Part shown: in pieces, positions 54,226 through 63,962 of the stretch
Position numbering within the stretch: the first letter of the stretch is position 1
Layout: each line of letters begins with the position of its first letter
Source: Roseobacter sinensis
GTDB taxonomy: Bacteria; Pseudomonadota; Alphaproteobacteria; Rhodobacterales; Rhodobacteraceae
DNA length: 64,000 bases
Direction of reading: 5' to 3'
Assembly: GCF_025755255.1 (NCBI RefSeq)
Contig: NZ_JALIEB010000006.1
Location: 173,621 to 237,620, forward strand
Position numbers and translations under genes: made by a program
Notes under the pieces: model-generated
Told to the model about the DNA's origin: nothing
Databases searched by the model: none
What the model saw: the letters and a program-made list of their open reading frames with translations, nothing else

Positions 54226-55064
54226 GCGCCACCTGGTACGGGTCGCCGCCACCGCCGGTCCCGCCCTTGAGCCCCTTGGGCGGCCTGCTGATCGTCCTGC
54301 GCGGGGTGCCGCTCGCTCTGCTCGTCTTCGGCGGGCTTGCGCTGCTGCTGCTGGTCCGCCTGGTCGAGCGCCCGTTCTACGGTATGGCGCGGCCGATCAC
54401 ACCCTTAATCACGGTGTTCGTCTGTCGCAATGCGCTGCGGATCATGGGGCTGGGACTGAGGGTGACCGGCGCGCCGCAAAGCGGGCAGGGGGCGGCGGTG
54501 GCCAACCACTCCAGCTGGCTCGACATCTTCGTACTCAACGCCTCCAAGCGCATCTATTTCGTCTCGAAGTCCGAAGTGGCGGCCTGGCCCGGCATCGGCT
54601 GGCTGGCGCGCGCCACCGGCACCGTCTTCATCACCCGCGCACGTGCGCAGGCCAGCGCCCAGGCGGAGCTGTTCAGGGCGCGGCTGCGCGCCGGGCATCG
54701 GCTGCTCTTCTTTCCTGAAGGCACAAGCAGTGATGGGCAGCGCGTGCTGCCCTTCAAGACCAGTCTTTTCGCCGCCTTCCTGGCGCCGGAGCTGCGCGAG
54801 AGCCTTAATGTCCAGCCGGTCTCCGTGGTCTACGCGGCGCCCGCGGGGGCCGACCCGCGGGTCTACGGCTGGTGGGGCGACATGGACTTCGGCAGCCACC
54901 TTCTCGCGATGCTGGCCCGGCCCCGCCACGGCGAGGTGCGGGTGACCTATCACCCGCCGCTCAAAGTCGCGGATTTCGCGGACCGCAAGGCGCTGGCGGC
55001 TGCGTGCGAAGCACAGGTGCGGGCCGGGTTCGAACGATCAGGCGGGGCGGAGACCCCTCAGTGA
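54222..55064 (+). CDS. olsA: Lyso-ornithine lipid O-acyltransferase OlsA
   Basis: A 280-residue PlsC-type acyltransferase that adds the second fatty acid to lyso-ornithine lipid; some OlsA enzymes also acylate lysophosphatidate. The catalytic box is NHSSWLDIF (H-x4-D) and the acceptor box FPEGTSSDG. One strong membrane helix lies at about 22-45. It starts with GTG overlapping the olsB stop. Its last seven bases overlap the convergent PA14-like gene. Confidence 0.92.
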   Translation: MSATWYGSPPPPVPPLSPLGGLLIVLRGVPLALLVFGGLALLLLVRLVERPFYGMARPITPLITVFVCRNALRIMGLGLRVTGAPQSGQGAAVANHSSWLDIFVLNASKRIYFVSKSEVAAWPGIGWLARATGTVFITRARAQASAQAELFRARLRAGHRLLFFPEGTSSDGQRVLPFKTSLFAAFLAPELRESLNVQPVSVVYAAPAGADPRVYGWWGDMDFGSHLLAMLARPRHGEVRVTYHPPLKVADFADRKALAAACEAQVRAGFERSGGAETPQ

Positions 55065-55636
55065 AAGAAGACTGAATCCGGGACAAGCTCCAGCCCGTCG
55101 CTGTCAGGGCCCCACTCCATCATCAGGCAGGCCGTTCCCTTGCGCTGAAAGTAGGTGGCCTGCAGCGGGTAGTATCCGGCCACGGGAACTTCCACCTCGA
55201 TCTCACCCGCATAGCCACAGGTGTGCACTTCATCGTAGTCCCCCACGATCTCGCCGCCGATGCTGATTTCCAGACCGTCGTTGTTCAGAAAGTCGAGGAC
55301 GTAGGTGCCGGGCGCGTCAAACTTGATAAATCCCGAGATGTCTGCGGCGATTTTCATCGCCTTGCCCGAGGTCAGCGTCTCATCGCCTTCCGTGGTGTCA
55401 TCATAGGACAGCCCGGCGAGAGGCGGGCCTTGCACGGTTTTGCGCTTCAGCGCGTTGCGCGCATCTTTCACGGTGCGGACATCGCCTGGAAAGGCATAAA
55501 CGACCGCGAGGCCGGGGCTGAGGCTGGAGGCGGCGGGCTGCGGATCGGCGGGGCTCAGTTGCACCGCTTCCGCGGCTGCGAGCACCGGAACAGCAAAGAG
55601 GGCCGCCGCGACGGCGGTCTTGAGGAAAATTGTCAT
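55058..55636 (-). CDS. Exported PA14-like protein
   Basis: A 192-residue secreted protein with signal peptide (MTIFLKTAVAAALFAVPVLA, cleavage after AAA). The mature part resembles a PA14/GLEYA-type beta-barrel: GFIKFDAPGTYVLDFLNNDG, LEISIGGEIVGDYDEVH, and VEVPVAGYYPLQATYFQ. Such domains often bind carbohydrate and are usually part of larger proteins; here the domain stands alone. Two cysteines may form a disulfide. The ATG at 55636 has GGGAG five bases upstream. Confidence 0.75.
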   Translation of the reverse strand: MTIFLKTAVAAALFAVPVLAAAEAVQLSPADPQPAASSLSPGLAVVYAFPGDVRTVKDARNALKRKTVQGPPLAGLSYDDTTEGDETLTSGKAMKIAADISGFIKFDAPGTYVLDFLNNDGLEISIGGEIVGDYDEVHTCGYAGEIEVEVPVAGYYPLQATYFQRKGTACLMMEWGPDSDGLELVPDSVFFH

Positions 55637-55875
55637 GGTCACTCCCGGTTGTTGATCTTTGGATCACCCGAACCTCTGCGGATCCGGTTGCGGTGATACT
55701 AGAGCGCAGCCGCAGCCGGTGACAAGAATGCAATGGGGCACGTGCGATCACGTCTTGCGCACGCCGGCGATTTCGCCTCTTGCGATCTGACGTGGCCTGA
55801 CTTATACGGCGCGCACTGAAACCCGCAGGCGGGGTTTGGGCCTTTTGGGGGAGACATCCTCAAGGGTCCGCCGGT

Positions 55876-55891
55876 TGGCAGAGATCTGTCA
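55876..55891 (+). other. Hairpin in the rpsB upstream region
   Basis: TGGCAG and CTGTCA pair (one G-U) around AGAT about 40 bases before the rpsB start. It may be part of an mRNA leader through which S2 limits its own synthesis, but no known rpsB leader motif was recognised. The rest of the gap 55637..55930 shows nothing definite. Confidence 0.3.
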
Positions 55892-55930
55892 GACCCCCGT
55901 CGAGGATAAAACCGGAAAGGTAGATACGAC

Positions 55931-56803
55931 ATGGCTCTTCCAGAGTTCTCCATGCGCCAATTGCTTGAAGCAGGCGTACACTTCGGCCACCAGACGCAGC
56001 GCTGGAACCCCCGTATGGGTCCATTCATCTATGGCGCGCGCAACGGCATCCACATCATGGACCTCACGCAGACCGTGCCGATGCTGGATGCGGCACTCAA
56101 CGTGATCCGCGAGACCGTCGCAAAGGGCGGCAGCATCCTCTTCGTCGGAACCAAGCGTCAGGCGCAACAGCCGATCGCCGAAGCCGCCGAGAAATGCGCG
56201 CAATATTACATGAACCACCGCTGGCTCGGCGGCACGCTGACCAACTGGCAGACCGTCTCGCAGTCGATCAACCGTCTGAAGGCGATTGACGAGCAGGCCG
56301 AGCAGGGCTTTGCCGGGCTGACCAAGAAAGAGCGCCTCGGCATGGAGCGCGACCAGGGCAAACTGCAAGCCTCGCTGGGCGGGATCCGCGAAATGGGCGG
56401 CCGCCCCGATCTGCTCTTCGTGATCGACGTGAAGAAAGAAGCGCTGGCGGTGGCGGAAGCCAACAAGCTGGGCATCCCGGTGGTCGCCGTGGTCGACACC
56501 AACTGCGCGCCCGATGGCATCGATTACATCATCCCGGGCAATGACGACGCCGCGCGAGCCATCGCGCTTTATTGCGATCTGGCGGCCCGCGCAGCACTTG
56601 ACGGTATGTCGGCGCAACTGGGTGCGGCGGGTGTCGATCTGGGTGAGATGGAAGAGGCTCCGGTCGAAGAGGCGATTGCCGAACCCGCGGCCGCAGAAAC
56701 CGGTGAGCCGTCGTCGGAGACGGTATCGGATGACGCCATTGCAAGCGATGCGCCGCTCGATATCGAGTCCAAGGAAGAGACGGTGGAGAAGGCAACAAGC
56801 TGA
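55931..56803 (+). CDS. rpsB: 30S ribosomal protein S2
   Basis: A 290-residue S2. It begins [20 protein letters not shown], continues [20 protein letters not shown], and has [12 protein letters not shown]. Residues beyond about 240 are an acidic Glu/Ala-rich tail that E. coli S2 (241 residues) lacks, common in alphaproteobacteria. S2 joins the 30S subunit late near S1. tsf follows after 79 bases, the universal rpsB-tsf arrangement. Confidence 0.97.
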   Translation: MALPEFSMRQLLEAGVHFGHQTQRWNPRMGPFIYGARNGIHIMDLTQTVPMLDAALNVIRETVAKGGSILFVGTKRQAQQPIAEAAEKCAQYYMNHRWLGGTLTNWQTVSQSINRLKAIDEQAEQGFAGLTKKERLGMERDQGKLQASLGGIREMGGRPDLLFVIDVKKEALAVAEANKLGIPVVAVVDTNCAPDGIDYIIPGNDDAARAIALYCDLAARAALDGMSAQLGAAGVDLGEMEEAPVEEAIAEPAAAETGEPSSETVSDDAIASDAPLDIESKEETVEKATS

Positions 56804-56882
56804 GCCGCGTCACACGCATGACATATGGGGCAGAGATGACCTGCCCCAAAACAAGATGATTCCACCAAGAGGAGAACCTGAG

Positions 56883-57758
56883 ATGGCGATCACAGCATCT
56901 ATGGTCAAGGAACTGCGCGAGACGACCGGCGCGGGCATGATGGACGCGAAGAAGGCGCTGACCGAAACCGGTGGCGACATGGAAGCAGCGCAAGACTGGC
57001 TGCGCACGAAGGGTCTGGCCAAGGCGGCCAAGAAGTCTGGGCGTACCGCTGCTGAAGGCCTCGTCGCCGTCAAGGTCGACGGCAGCCATGGTGTTGCGGT
57101 TGAGGTCAACTCCGAAACCGATTTCGTCGGCAAGAATGCCGAGTTTCAGGAGATGGTGGCCGGCATCGCAGATGTGGCGCTGACCGTGTCTGACGTGGAC
57201 GCGCTGAAAGAGGCGGATATGGGCGGCAAGCCCGTGGCCACCGTGGTGACCGACAAGATCGCCACCATCGGTGAGAACATGTCCGTGCGCCGCATGTCGT
57301 CCATCGACGGCGAGACGGTGGTTTCCTACGTGCACAACGCCGCGGCCCCAGGTATGGGCAAGATCGGGGTTCTGGTCGCGCTGACGGGGGGCGACGAGGC
57401 GTTCGGCAAGCAGGTTGCGATGCACATTGCCGCCGTGAACCCAGCGGCGCTCTCGGAAGATGACCTCGACCCGGCGGTGGTCGAGAAGGAAAAGCAGGTC
57501 CAGATCGAGATTGCGCGCGAAAGCGGCAAGCCCGAGCAGGTGATCGAGAAGATGATCGTCGGCCGCATGAAGAAATACATGTCCGAGGTCACGCTGCTGA
57601 ACCAGTCGTTCGTTGTGAACCCCGATCTGACTGTTGCCGAGGCCGCGAAAGACGCGGGCGCGACCGTGACGGGCTTTGTTCGCCTGGAAGTCGGCGAAGG
57701 CATTGAAGTCGTCAAGGAAGACTTCGCCGCGGAGGTTGCGAAAGCAGCCAGAGGCTGA
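56883..57758 (+). CDS. tsf: Translation elongation factor Ts
   Basis: A 291-residue nucleotide exchange factor for EF-Tu. The N-terminal UBA-like domain carries [19 protein letters not shown], and the core has [13 protein letters not shown], which contacts EF-Tu. Length matches the family. A GGAG site is ten bases upstream. It ends before an intrinsic terminator. Confidence 0.97.
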   Translation: MAITASMVKELRETTGAGMMDAKKALTETGGDMEAAQDWLRTKGLAKAAKKSGRTAAEGLVAVKVDGSHGVAVEVNSETDFVGKNAEFQEMVAGIADVALTVSDVDALKEADMGGKPVATVVTDKIATIGENMSVRRMSSIDGETVVSYVHNAAAPGMGKIGVLVALTGGDEAFGKQVAMHIAAVNPAALSEDDLDPAVVEKEKQVQIEIARESGKPEQVIEKMIVGRMKKYMSEVTLLNQSFVVNPDLTVAEAAKDAGATVTGFVRLEVGEGIEVVKEDFAAEVAKAARG

Positions 57759-57784
57759 GCCTTCCAGGTGGAAACGAGAAAAGG

Positions 57785-57808
57785 GCGATGGTAAATCATC
57801 GCGTTTTT
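57785..57808 (+). terminator. Intrinsic terminator after tsf, probably two-way
   Basis: GCGATG (57785-57790) and CATCGC (57797-57802) with a six-base loop, followed by GTTTTT. Read on the minus strand the stem is followed by CCTTTT, so it may also end aroQ transcription. Confidence 0.88.
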
Positions 57809-57829
57809 CCAATGGTTTGTGTTACGATC

Positions 57830-58267
57830 TTAATCTTCTAGATGAGCTTTCATCGCATCGAGCGCGAGCACGTATCCCTTTGCGCCGAACCCGCAGATCA
57901 GGCCCACGGCGATCTTGGCGATAAACGAGCGATGCCTGAACTCCTCTCGCGCATGCACATTGCTGAGATGCAGCTCGATTGTGGGCAGCGCGACGGAGGC
58001 GATGGCGTCCATCAGCGCAATCGAGGTGTGCGTGTAGGCGCCGGCGTTCAGAACGATCCCGTCATGCACACCTCGGGCTGCGTGGATCGTGTCGATCAAA
58101 CTGCCCTCGTGATTGGACTGTTCGCAGGTGACGGCACAGCCGGCGCTGGCGGCCCAGTCTGCGCACATGGCTTCAACGTCTGCCAACGTGGTGTGCCCGT
58201 AGACCTCAGGCTGACGGGTGCCAAGGAGGTTGAGATTGGGTCCGTTCAGGACAAGGATTGAGGTCAT
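57830..58267 (-). CDS. aroQ: 3-dehydroquinate dehydratase, type II
   Basis: A 145-residue dodecameric shikimate-pathway enzyme. Motifs: ILVLNGPNLNLLGTRQPEVY with the catalytic Tyr, EQSNHEGSLIDTIH, LNAGAYTHTSIAL, and ELHLSNVHAREEFRHRS with the catalytic His. Monocistronic and convergent with tsf. Full length with all known active-site residues. Confidence 0.96.
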   Translation of the reverse strand: MTSILVLNGPNLNLLGTRQPEVYGHTTLADVEAMCADWAASAGCAVTCEQSNHEGSLIDTIHAARGVHDGIVLNAGAYTHTSIALMDAIASVALPTIELHLSNVHAREEFRHRSFIAKIAVGLICGFGAKGYVLALDAMKAHLED

Positions 58268-58408
58268 AAGTCTCTCGCGCAGAAGGATTTCCCCTGCATA
58301 GACCTTGGATGTACGGCCTGTCCAGCGTCGGGGCAGGGCGCGCGGGGAAAGGGAAGGGGGCTTTGGCTGGTTTGCGGGGTGAGTTCGTCCGGCTGCAGGG
58401 GATCGACC

Positions 58409-59278
58409 TCAGACGCCGTTGGCCGCAGTCAAATGCCCGTAGCGGGGCGCGAGCATGCGCACACTGCCTGCCGGACCCGCGCCCAAGGCCAGGGTCGCAT
58501 TGCGGAGCATGGCTATTCCCGCGTCGGAACTCTTCGGCAGGTCAGCCGCTGCGATCGGCGCACCGACCCGGATCCGGAAGGGCTGACGCTCCTTGTTGAG
58601 GGTCTCGTGAAACAAGGTGATGTCGCGCAGCGTCGGATGGAGCAGGTCGAGAATGTAGAAGAGCGCGGAGTTATGTGCCTCGATGTGGATCGGGATCACG
58701 GGCAGGTCGTATTTCCGGGCGATCATCGCAGCCGAGGCCATCCACGGCCGTTCATAGAGTCGCAGACCACGCCGCTTCGCCAGACGGCCTGAGGGGAAGA
58801 TCACGCCGAGTCGTTGTTGCGCCACCGCGTCTCGGGTATAGGCCATGGTTTCTCTGGCCTTGCCGTGGCACCGCTTTTCATTACGCCACTCGACAGGGGC
58901 AATCATTTCCGAGAGCTGTGGGAGCACGCGCAGGATGTCCGCATTTGCATAAAAGAACAGGTCGGGGCGGATGGGGGAGAGCAGGTGGTGCAACATGATG
59001 CCATCCGCGATGCCCGTCGGGTGATTTGCCACAACGATTGCTGGGCCTGTCCGCGGCACGTGGTGCAGCCCGCCGACGCGTACATCCTGGGCAAGCAGAT
59101 GGCCCATGTGGTGCATCAGATCCGCGGCAGGTTCGTTCTTGAGGGTGACCGCAAGACTGACTGTCTCGTGATAGCCAAGCAAAGCCATACATGTGCGCCG
59201 CGACACCCGGCTCACCGTGCCGGGCCGGAACAGCCAGGGGGCGCGTTCTGCAATCAGCGGATCAAGGCGCTCTTTCAT
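58409..59278 (-). CDS. PlsC-like lysophospholipid acyltransferase family protein
   Basis: A 289-residue acyltransferase. Catalytic box VVANHPTGIADG (H-x4-D), followed by WRNEKRCHGKARETMAYTRD and VIFPSGRLAKRRGLRLYERP, which replaces the usual FPEGTRS box. The family is the 1-acyl-glycerol-3-phosphate acyltransferase-like group related to hemolysin-type acyltransferases. No strong membrane helix is seen. The substrate is unclear; it is not in the ols operon. It stands alone. Confidence 0.8.
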   Translation of the reverse strand: MKERLDPLIAERAPWLFRPGTVSRVSRRTCMALLGYHETVSLAVTLKNEPAADLMHHMGHLLAQDVRVGGLHHVPRTGPAIVVANHPTGIADGIMLHHLLSPIRPDLFFYANADILRVLPQLSEMIAPVEWRNEKRCHGKARETMAYTRDAVAQQRLGVIFPSGRLAKRRGLRLYERPWMASAAMIARKYDLPVIPIHIEAHNSALFYILDLLHPTLRDITLFHETLNKERQPFRIRVGAPIAAADLPKSSDAGIAMLRNATLALGAGPAGSVRMLAPRYGHLTAANGV

Positions 59279-59530
59279 GCCAAAACTTGAAACTGGCGAA
59301 GGTTACAGATGCGTGACATGCCTGTAAAACCTTTGGGACAGGGTGGCTACCGGCGGACTGCCGGCAGGGCCGCGCTGGACTTCGGCGAGCGCGCCGCAGC
59401 GCGCGCGTTTGCACCCGCGAGGAGGCTACCAATGCTGAACGGAATGTGAGCGAGGTGTTTTTGTCATAATGTCATCGCCTCAATGGAATGGTCGGGCTCT
59501 GTCACGGACGTGCCTCAGAGCCGTTCCGTA

Positions 59531-60148
59531 CTATCCAGCAGCTTTCAGCGCGACGGCCAGGACATGGGCCTGCCGGTGCAACTCGGCGACGGATATCCGC
59601 CTTTGGTTCACGATCATGCGCCAGTAGAGCGGCGATGGAAGCAGGTCCAGCGCAAGCTTGCGGTCGAGGCTGACGGGAAGGTCTCCGCGCGCGATGGCCC
59701 GGTCGAGCAGGTCCTCGGCCCGCCCGCGACGCGCCATCGCGACCATCTCGAGCAACGGTGCCAATTCGTCTGATCGCGCCCGCTCGGCCAGAAGGTCGGG
59801 GAGGATGCGCCGGACTGTGGGGTGACGGAGGACGGTTCGAAGCGACCGCAGGAAGGCCGCGATATCCGCTTCGAGGCTGCCTTCATCCGAGATGGGTGTG
59901 ACCGCCAGTGCGACATCCCTTACGGCTTCGTTGGCAAACGCACGCTTCGATGACCAGCGGCGGTAGATCGCCGCTTTACCTGCCCCCGCTTTCTTTGCGA
60001 CACGCTCGAGGCTCAATGCAGCGTAGCCCCGCTCGGCCCATTCTTCGAAGAAAGCGCGATAGAGGGCCTGTGTCAGCTCAGGCCTTTGCAGCGCTGCGCC
60101 GGACAATCGTCGCGGCTTCTGATCCGGGTTGTTGTGCTTCATTCGCAT
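59531..60148 (-). CDS. TetR family transcriptional regulator
   Basis: A 205-residue repressor. The N-terminal helix-turn-helix is AALSLERVAKKAGAGKAAIY followed by RRWSSKRAFANEAV, and the C-terminal domain is of the TetR_C_11/16-like type (LRTVLRHPTVRRILPDLLAE). The ATG at 60148 was chosen; a second ATG at 60142 is equally possible. It is divergent from the SnoaL-like gene 207 bases away, its likely target. Confidence 0.87.
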   Translation of the reverse strand: MRMKHNNPDQKPRRLSGAALQRPELTQALYRAFFEEWAERGYAALSLERVAKKAGAGKAAIYRRWSSKRAFANEAVRDVALAVTPISDEGSLEADIAAFLRSLRTVLRHPTVRRILPDLLAERARSDELAPLLEMVAMARRGRAEDLLDRAIARGDLPVSLDRKLALDLLPSPLYWRMIVNQRRISVAELHRQAHVLAVALKAAG

Positions 60149-60355
60149 CCTGCCTATGCTGCGTCGGCACGTTAGCGTTCCACTCATGGGAGAGGAACCG
60201 GAAATGGCGGCCAAAGGCGGAATCAATCGTCTCGCAAAATGCGAGCCTGTCCGGTGCGTCCGTCCAGCACCTCAATAGAATCGTCGATACGGTTGCGTTC
60301 CGATGAAAAATCCCCATCTTGTGCTTTGAAGGACCCTCAAGGAAGGAGCGTTCCG

Positions 60356-60808
60356 ATGCCGAACACCGATCCACTGCCTGCGCTGACGACATTGCTGCGA
60401 GAGAGCCTGGGTGATCTTCTCGACCCGGCGGACAGTTTCCTGGAGATGTGCGCTGAGGATGTCGCCTTCGAGGCGCCATACGCTCCGGCCGGGTCGAATG
60501 TCCTGAAGGGCCGGGCCGCTGTGGCCAACTACCTCCCGGTGGTTCGTGAGCACTATGACATTCGGGAGTTGGCCGAGACTGCACTTTATCGAACCACCGA
60601 TCCGGAGGTCGTGATCCTCGAGTTCGAGGCGCGCAACAGTACTGGTCGAAAAACCGGGCTGCCGTATGATCAGAGATACATCAACGTCATCTGGGTCCGA
60701 AACGGCAAGATTGTCGACTACCGCGACTACTGGAATCCTGTCGTGGCGCTTGCGGCGGTTGGGGGCACCGATGGCATGCCCGACGTCGTGAAGGGGAGTG
60801 CGGCCTGA
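60356..60808 (+). CDS. SnoaL-like / NTF2-fold protein
   Basis: A 150-residue protein with the NTF2-like cone fold: SFLEMCAEDVAFEAPYAPAG, LKGRAAVANYLPVV, VVILEFEARNSTGRKTGLPY, and VIWVRNGKIVDYRDYWNPVV. SnoaL-like proteins act as isomerases, cyclases or ligand-binding proteins; catalytic residues cannot be assigned. An AAGGAG site lies six bases before the ATG. The divergent TetR gene probably regulates it. Confidence 0.82.
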   Translation: MPNTDPLPALTTLLRESLGDLLDPADSFLEMCAEDVAFEAPYAPAGSNVLKGRAAVANYLPVVREHYDIRELAETALYRTTDPEVVILEFEARNSTGRKTGLPYDQRYINVIWVRNGKIVDYRDYWNPVVALAAVGGTDGMPDVVKGSAA

Positions 60809-61128
60809 GCTGCAGGGCGACGCCTCCCGGGTAGGGTTTCCGCGGGGGCCTGCGGGTGCAAAGTCTCACGGTCGCAAGCCTGTGCGCCGAGGGGTGTTCT
60901 TACAGTTGAAAAGTCGCGCAGCGACCATTGGAGTAGGCGCAGCGAATTGATGCTCTGTTCTGTGGAAGTGGCCTCTGACTTACCTGAGCCTCGGCTACCC
61001 GGTGTTTGGCACCGGGCGCCGATGTCTATGGGCCAGGCCAAGACATTGGCGGTTGTAAATGGGGTGTCGATCTTGGGGGATGCACGAAGGCAAGACCAAT
61101 CGCCATGGGATGAGATGGCCAGATTTGC
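60809..61128. other. Intergenic stretch between convergent genes
   Basis: About 320 bases after the SnoaL-like gene. No open frame with protein-like features and no strong terminator were seen. It contains several short C- and G-rich inverted repeats of low significance. Confidence 0.4.
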
Positions 61129-63537
61129 TCAACTGCTCAGGCGGTCCTGCGCAGCGGGTCGATCCTGATGATAGTCTTGCAGAAACGCCCTCAGTTGAAC
61201 GAGGCTCATCGGCATCGCCAGCGCATAGCCTTGAACAAAGTCGCAGTTCATCTCTTCGAGCCGCTCAACGGCGGCCAGATCTTCGGCGCCTTCTGCGATG
61301 ACAGGGACATCAAGAGAATGGGACATCTCGATGATCGACCGCACCAGACGTTCGGCGACACATTCCTGGCCAACGCCGACGATCAGTTTCTTGTCCACCT
61401 TGAGGTGAGCCGGTTCGACGTTCATAAGACCGAGAACGGAGGCGTTGGCCGAGCCGAAATCGTCAAGGTCGAGCCTGTGCCCATCTTCCCTGATGCGATC
61501 GAGGGTCCAGGCCAATCGGCCCTCGATCTGATCGAGGAGCATGGTTTCGACGAGTTCGAAGCGCAACTCGAATGGCAGCTTGGGCAGTCTGTCGAGCTTG
61601 GTGTGGAAGTCTTGCGAGACGAGACGGTCTGACGAGACATTGACCGCCAGGGAGCCGACGGGCACGCCGGATCGCTCGAGGTCCAGGAGCATCTCGATCG
61701 ACTGTTCGAAAATGACCTCGTCGATCTTTTCGAGCAGGCCGACGTCTTCCGCAGATGTGATGAAATTGGCGGGCTCCAGAAGACCGCGACGGGGGTGTTG
61801 CCACCGCGCGAGGGCTTCAAGCCCCGAAAACCTTCGATCTGGAAGGCTGAATTGCGGTTGGAAGAATGGGACAAACTCCTGGTTTTCCAACCCTTCCTTG
61901 ATTTCGGTGGCGAGCTGATGCTGTTCTTCCAGCGCCTGTCTCAATGCTGGTGTGAAGAGGGAATAGCGGTTCTTACCTGTTTTCTTGGCATCGTAGAGCG
62001 CGAGATCGGCCGCCTTGGTCAAGCCAGTGCGGTCTGATGCATCCCTTGGATATCCCGCGGTGCCAACGCTGGCGCCAATGGTTGGTTTTGCCCCATCAAC
62101 GGACATCGGTTCGCGCAAACCGGTCACGATGTCATGTGCAATGCGGTCCACTGCGGTCTGGTCCGCATGGGGCAGCCAGATTGCAAATTCATCGCCGCCC
62201 ATTCGGGCGACTTGCACCGAGGATCCATCGAAGCTGCGCGCGCTTCCAAGGTCTTCGAGCTTGCCGTCGGCCAGCCGGTCGACGCCGAGGATGTCAGACA
62301 ATCGCTGCGCGACAGACCCGAGCACCTTGTCGCCGGCATCATGCCCATAGACGTCGTTGATGGATTTGAACCCATCGAGGTCGATGAGGAAGAGCGTGCC
62401 TTCGATGTGTTGCGCAACGGCCTTGTCGAGGCATTTCTGCAGAAACGTTCTGTTGGCAAGGCCAGTGATCGCGTCCACGTAGGCCAGTCCGTTGATGGTC
62501 GTCATGTTCTCGCGCAGCCGCTCGACCATGTGGTGGAACTGCTCCTGAAGGTCCGACAACTCGATAGGCAGGAGCCGTGAGGCCTTTGGCGGCCGCAGCT
62601 CCTGGAAATTGCCCTTTGCAATCGCGGTTGAGGCGCGCGAGACCTGCTCAAGCGGGCGGACCACGCGCAACGCAACGAAATAGGCAAGCAAGAGCGCGGT
62701 CGCTGTTCCGATGGCCAGCACAATGAGGCTGGAGCGGCGCGCGTCCTCAGCCCGTTGATACAGCTCGGAAATCGGTTGGGGTATCATGACGCCCCAGCCA
62801 ACCGGATCAACAAAGGTGAAGCCTGCGATCATATCGCCGTCAAGAGCCGGGGAGTAGAAGGTTTCGACACCGGTTTCGCGGTTCAGCATTCTCTGGACGG
62901 CTGAAATCTTGGACATGTCCTTTCGCGTCCTTACCCAGTCCGGCAACGGGTGCGACAAGGCACGGCCCGTGTGATCGACAATGGCTGCATGTCCCATCAC
63001 CCCAAAGGAGATCGCCTCGCCCAATTGCCGAAAGTAGGTCGTCCTGATCGCCCCGATGACGAGGTGTTCGCCCTTTTGCGTGACAAGATGGATGACGTTC
63101 TCGCCATTTGGCGCCTCGACAACGGAGCCAAAGGAGACGACTCCGGGTTCGGCGATGGAAGTCAGGCGGGAGAGAAGCTCGGCAGGGACGACCTCGGGGC
63201 AGGGTGCGGTGATGGGCGCCAAGGCATCGACAACCTGGCCGGTGCTAGGATCTGCCAGACACAAGTGCCTGAAACTGAGGTTCTCGAGGACACGTTTCGT
63301 TGACTCTGTGTACATCCAGTCATTTTGGGACGCCGCAAACAGGTCAAAGGTTGTCACCAGATCCCGATGGTATCTCTCCAAGGCGGCGGCGAGATTCCGG
63401 GCGAGCAGCAGATGCCGCTCATGGACCTCATCGAGTTCACCCTGCAGAACCTCGGAATGCGGCCAGGCCCGGAACAGCAACAACGGTCCAAGCGCCACAA
63501 GGAGGAAAATCAGCAACAAAAAATGCCTCAATCTCAT
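61129..63537 (-). CDS. Membrane Cache-HAMP-GGDEF-EAL cyclic di-GMP enzyme
   Basis: An 802-residue protein. A first membrane helix (5-24) and a second (270-292) enclose a periplasmic dCache-like sensor domain (about 30-265). A HAMP linker follows (293-345). The GGDEF domain has an intact MGGDEF (446-451), with an extra loop of about 20 residues just before it and no evident RxxD inhibitory site. The EAL domain has an intact EAL (574-576, GLEALARW) and LDLDDFGSANAS. Both synthesis and breakdown of cyclic di-GMP are possible. It stands alone on the minus strand; the ligand of the sensor is unknown. Confidence 0.92.
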   Translation of the reverse strand: MRLRHFLLLIFLLVALGPLLLFRAWPHSEVLQGELDEVHERHLLLARNLAAALERYHRDLVTTFDLFAASQNDWMYTESTKRVLENLSFRHLCLADPSTGQVVDALAPITAPCPEVVPAELLSRLTSIAEPGVVSFGSVVEAPNGENVIHLVTQKGEHLVIGAIRTTYFRQLGEAISFGVMGHAAIVDHTGRALSHPLPDWVRTRKDMSKISAVQRMLNRETGVETFYSPALDGDMIAGFTFVDPVGWGVMIPQPISELYQRAEDARRSSLIVLAIGTATALLLAYFVALRVVRPLEQVSRASTAIAKGNFQELRPPKASRLLPIELSDLQEQFHHMVERLRENMTTINGLAYVDAITGLANRTFLQKCLDKAVAQHIEGTLFLIDLDGFKSINDVYGHDAGDKVLGSVAQRLSDILGVDRLADGKLEDLGSARSFDGSSVQVARMGGDEFAIWLPHADQTAVDRIAHDIVTGLREPMSVDGAKPTIGASVGTAGYPRDASDRTGLTKAADLALYDAKKTGKNRYSLFTPALRQALEEQHQLATEIKEGLENQEFVPFFQPQFSLPDRRFSGLEALARWQHPRRGLLEPANFITSAEDVGLLEKIDEVIFEQSIEMLLDLERSGVPVGSLAVNVSSDRLVSQDFHTKLDRLPKLPFELRFELVETMLLDQIEGRLAWTLDRIREDGHRLDLDDFGSANASVLGLMNVEPAHLKVDKKLIVGVGQECVAERLVRSIIEMSHSLDVPVIAEGAEDLAAVERLEEMNCDFVQGYALAMPMSLVQLRAFLQDYHQDRPAAQDRLSS

Positions 63538-63962
63538 TGTGGCGCACCTGGCTGTGGAAAAGCCTGCCGACCTTGCCGTTCAATGGCTTAACAAACGCCT
63601 ATCGGATACAGGTGGTTTAGTTATGATTAGAACTATCCTGTATCGCTTTGTGACTGACGCGGATCAGGTGACCGTCATAGCCAAGGCGGTCGGCAGTCTA
63701 ATTGGCTGTCCAATCATCGGTCAGCCGGTGGATCACATGCGTAGATCATCCAAGCGGGTGAATTGGGGTCGATGCGCTCGACGGGCGGATGATATCTCTG
63801 AGCATCGTTCCGCGACAGCTGCTCAGATGGAACTGCCGATTCTTCTGCAAAGACCGTATCGGTTCTCGTTGCTTTCCAGCAAGATAGGGGATTTGTCGCA
63901 ACCCCGTTTAGAATGTGCAGTGCTGTGAACTCACGGTGAAGTGCAATTTCTGATATGTCTTT
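63538..63962. other. Intergenic stretch upstream of the GGDEF-EAL gene
   Basis: About 425 bases with lower GC than its surroundings and no supported gene. It contains GATACAGG (63604-63611) and its inverted copy CCTGTATC (63634-63641), about 22 bases apart, which may be a regulator site or a hairpin. It likely holds the promoter of the GGDEF-EAL gene. Confidence 0.35.
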
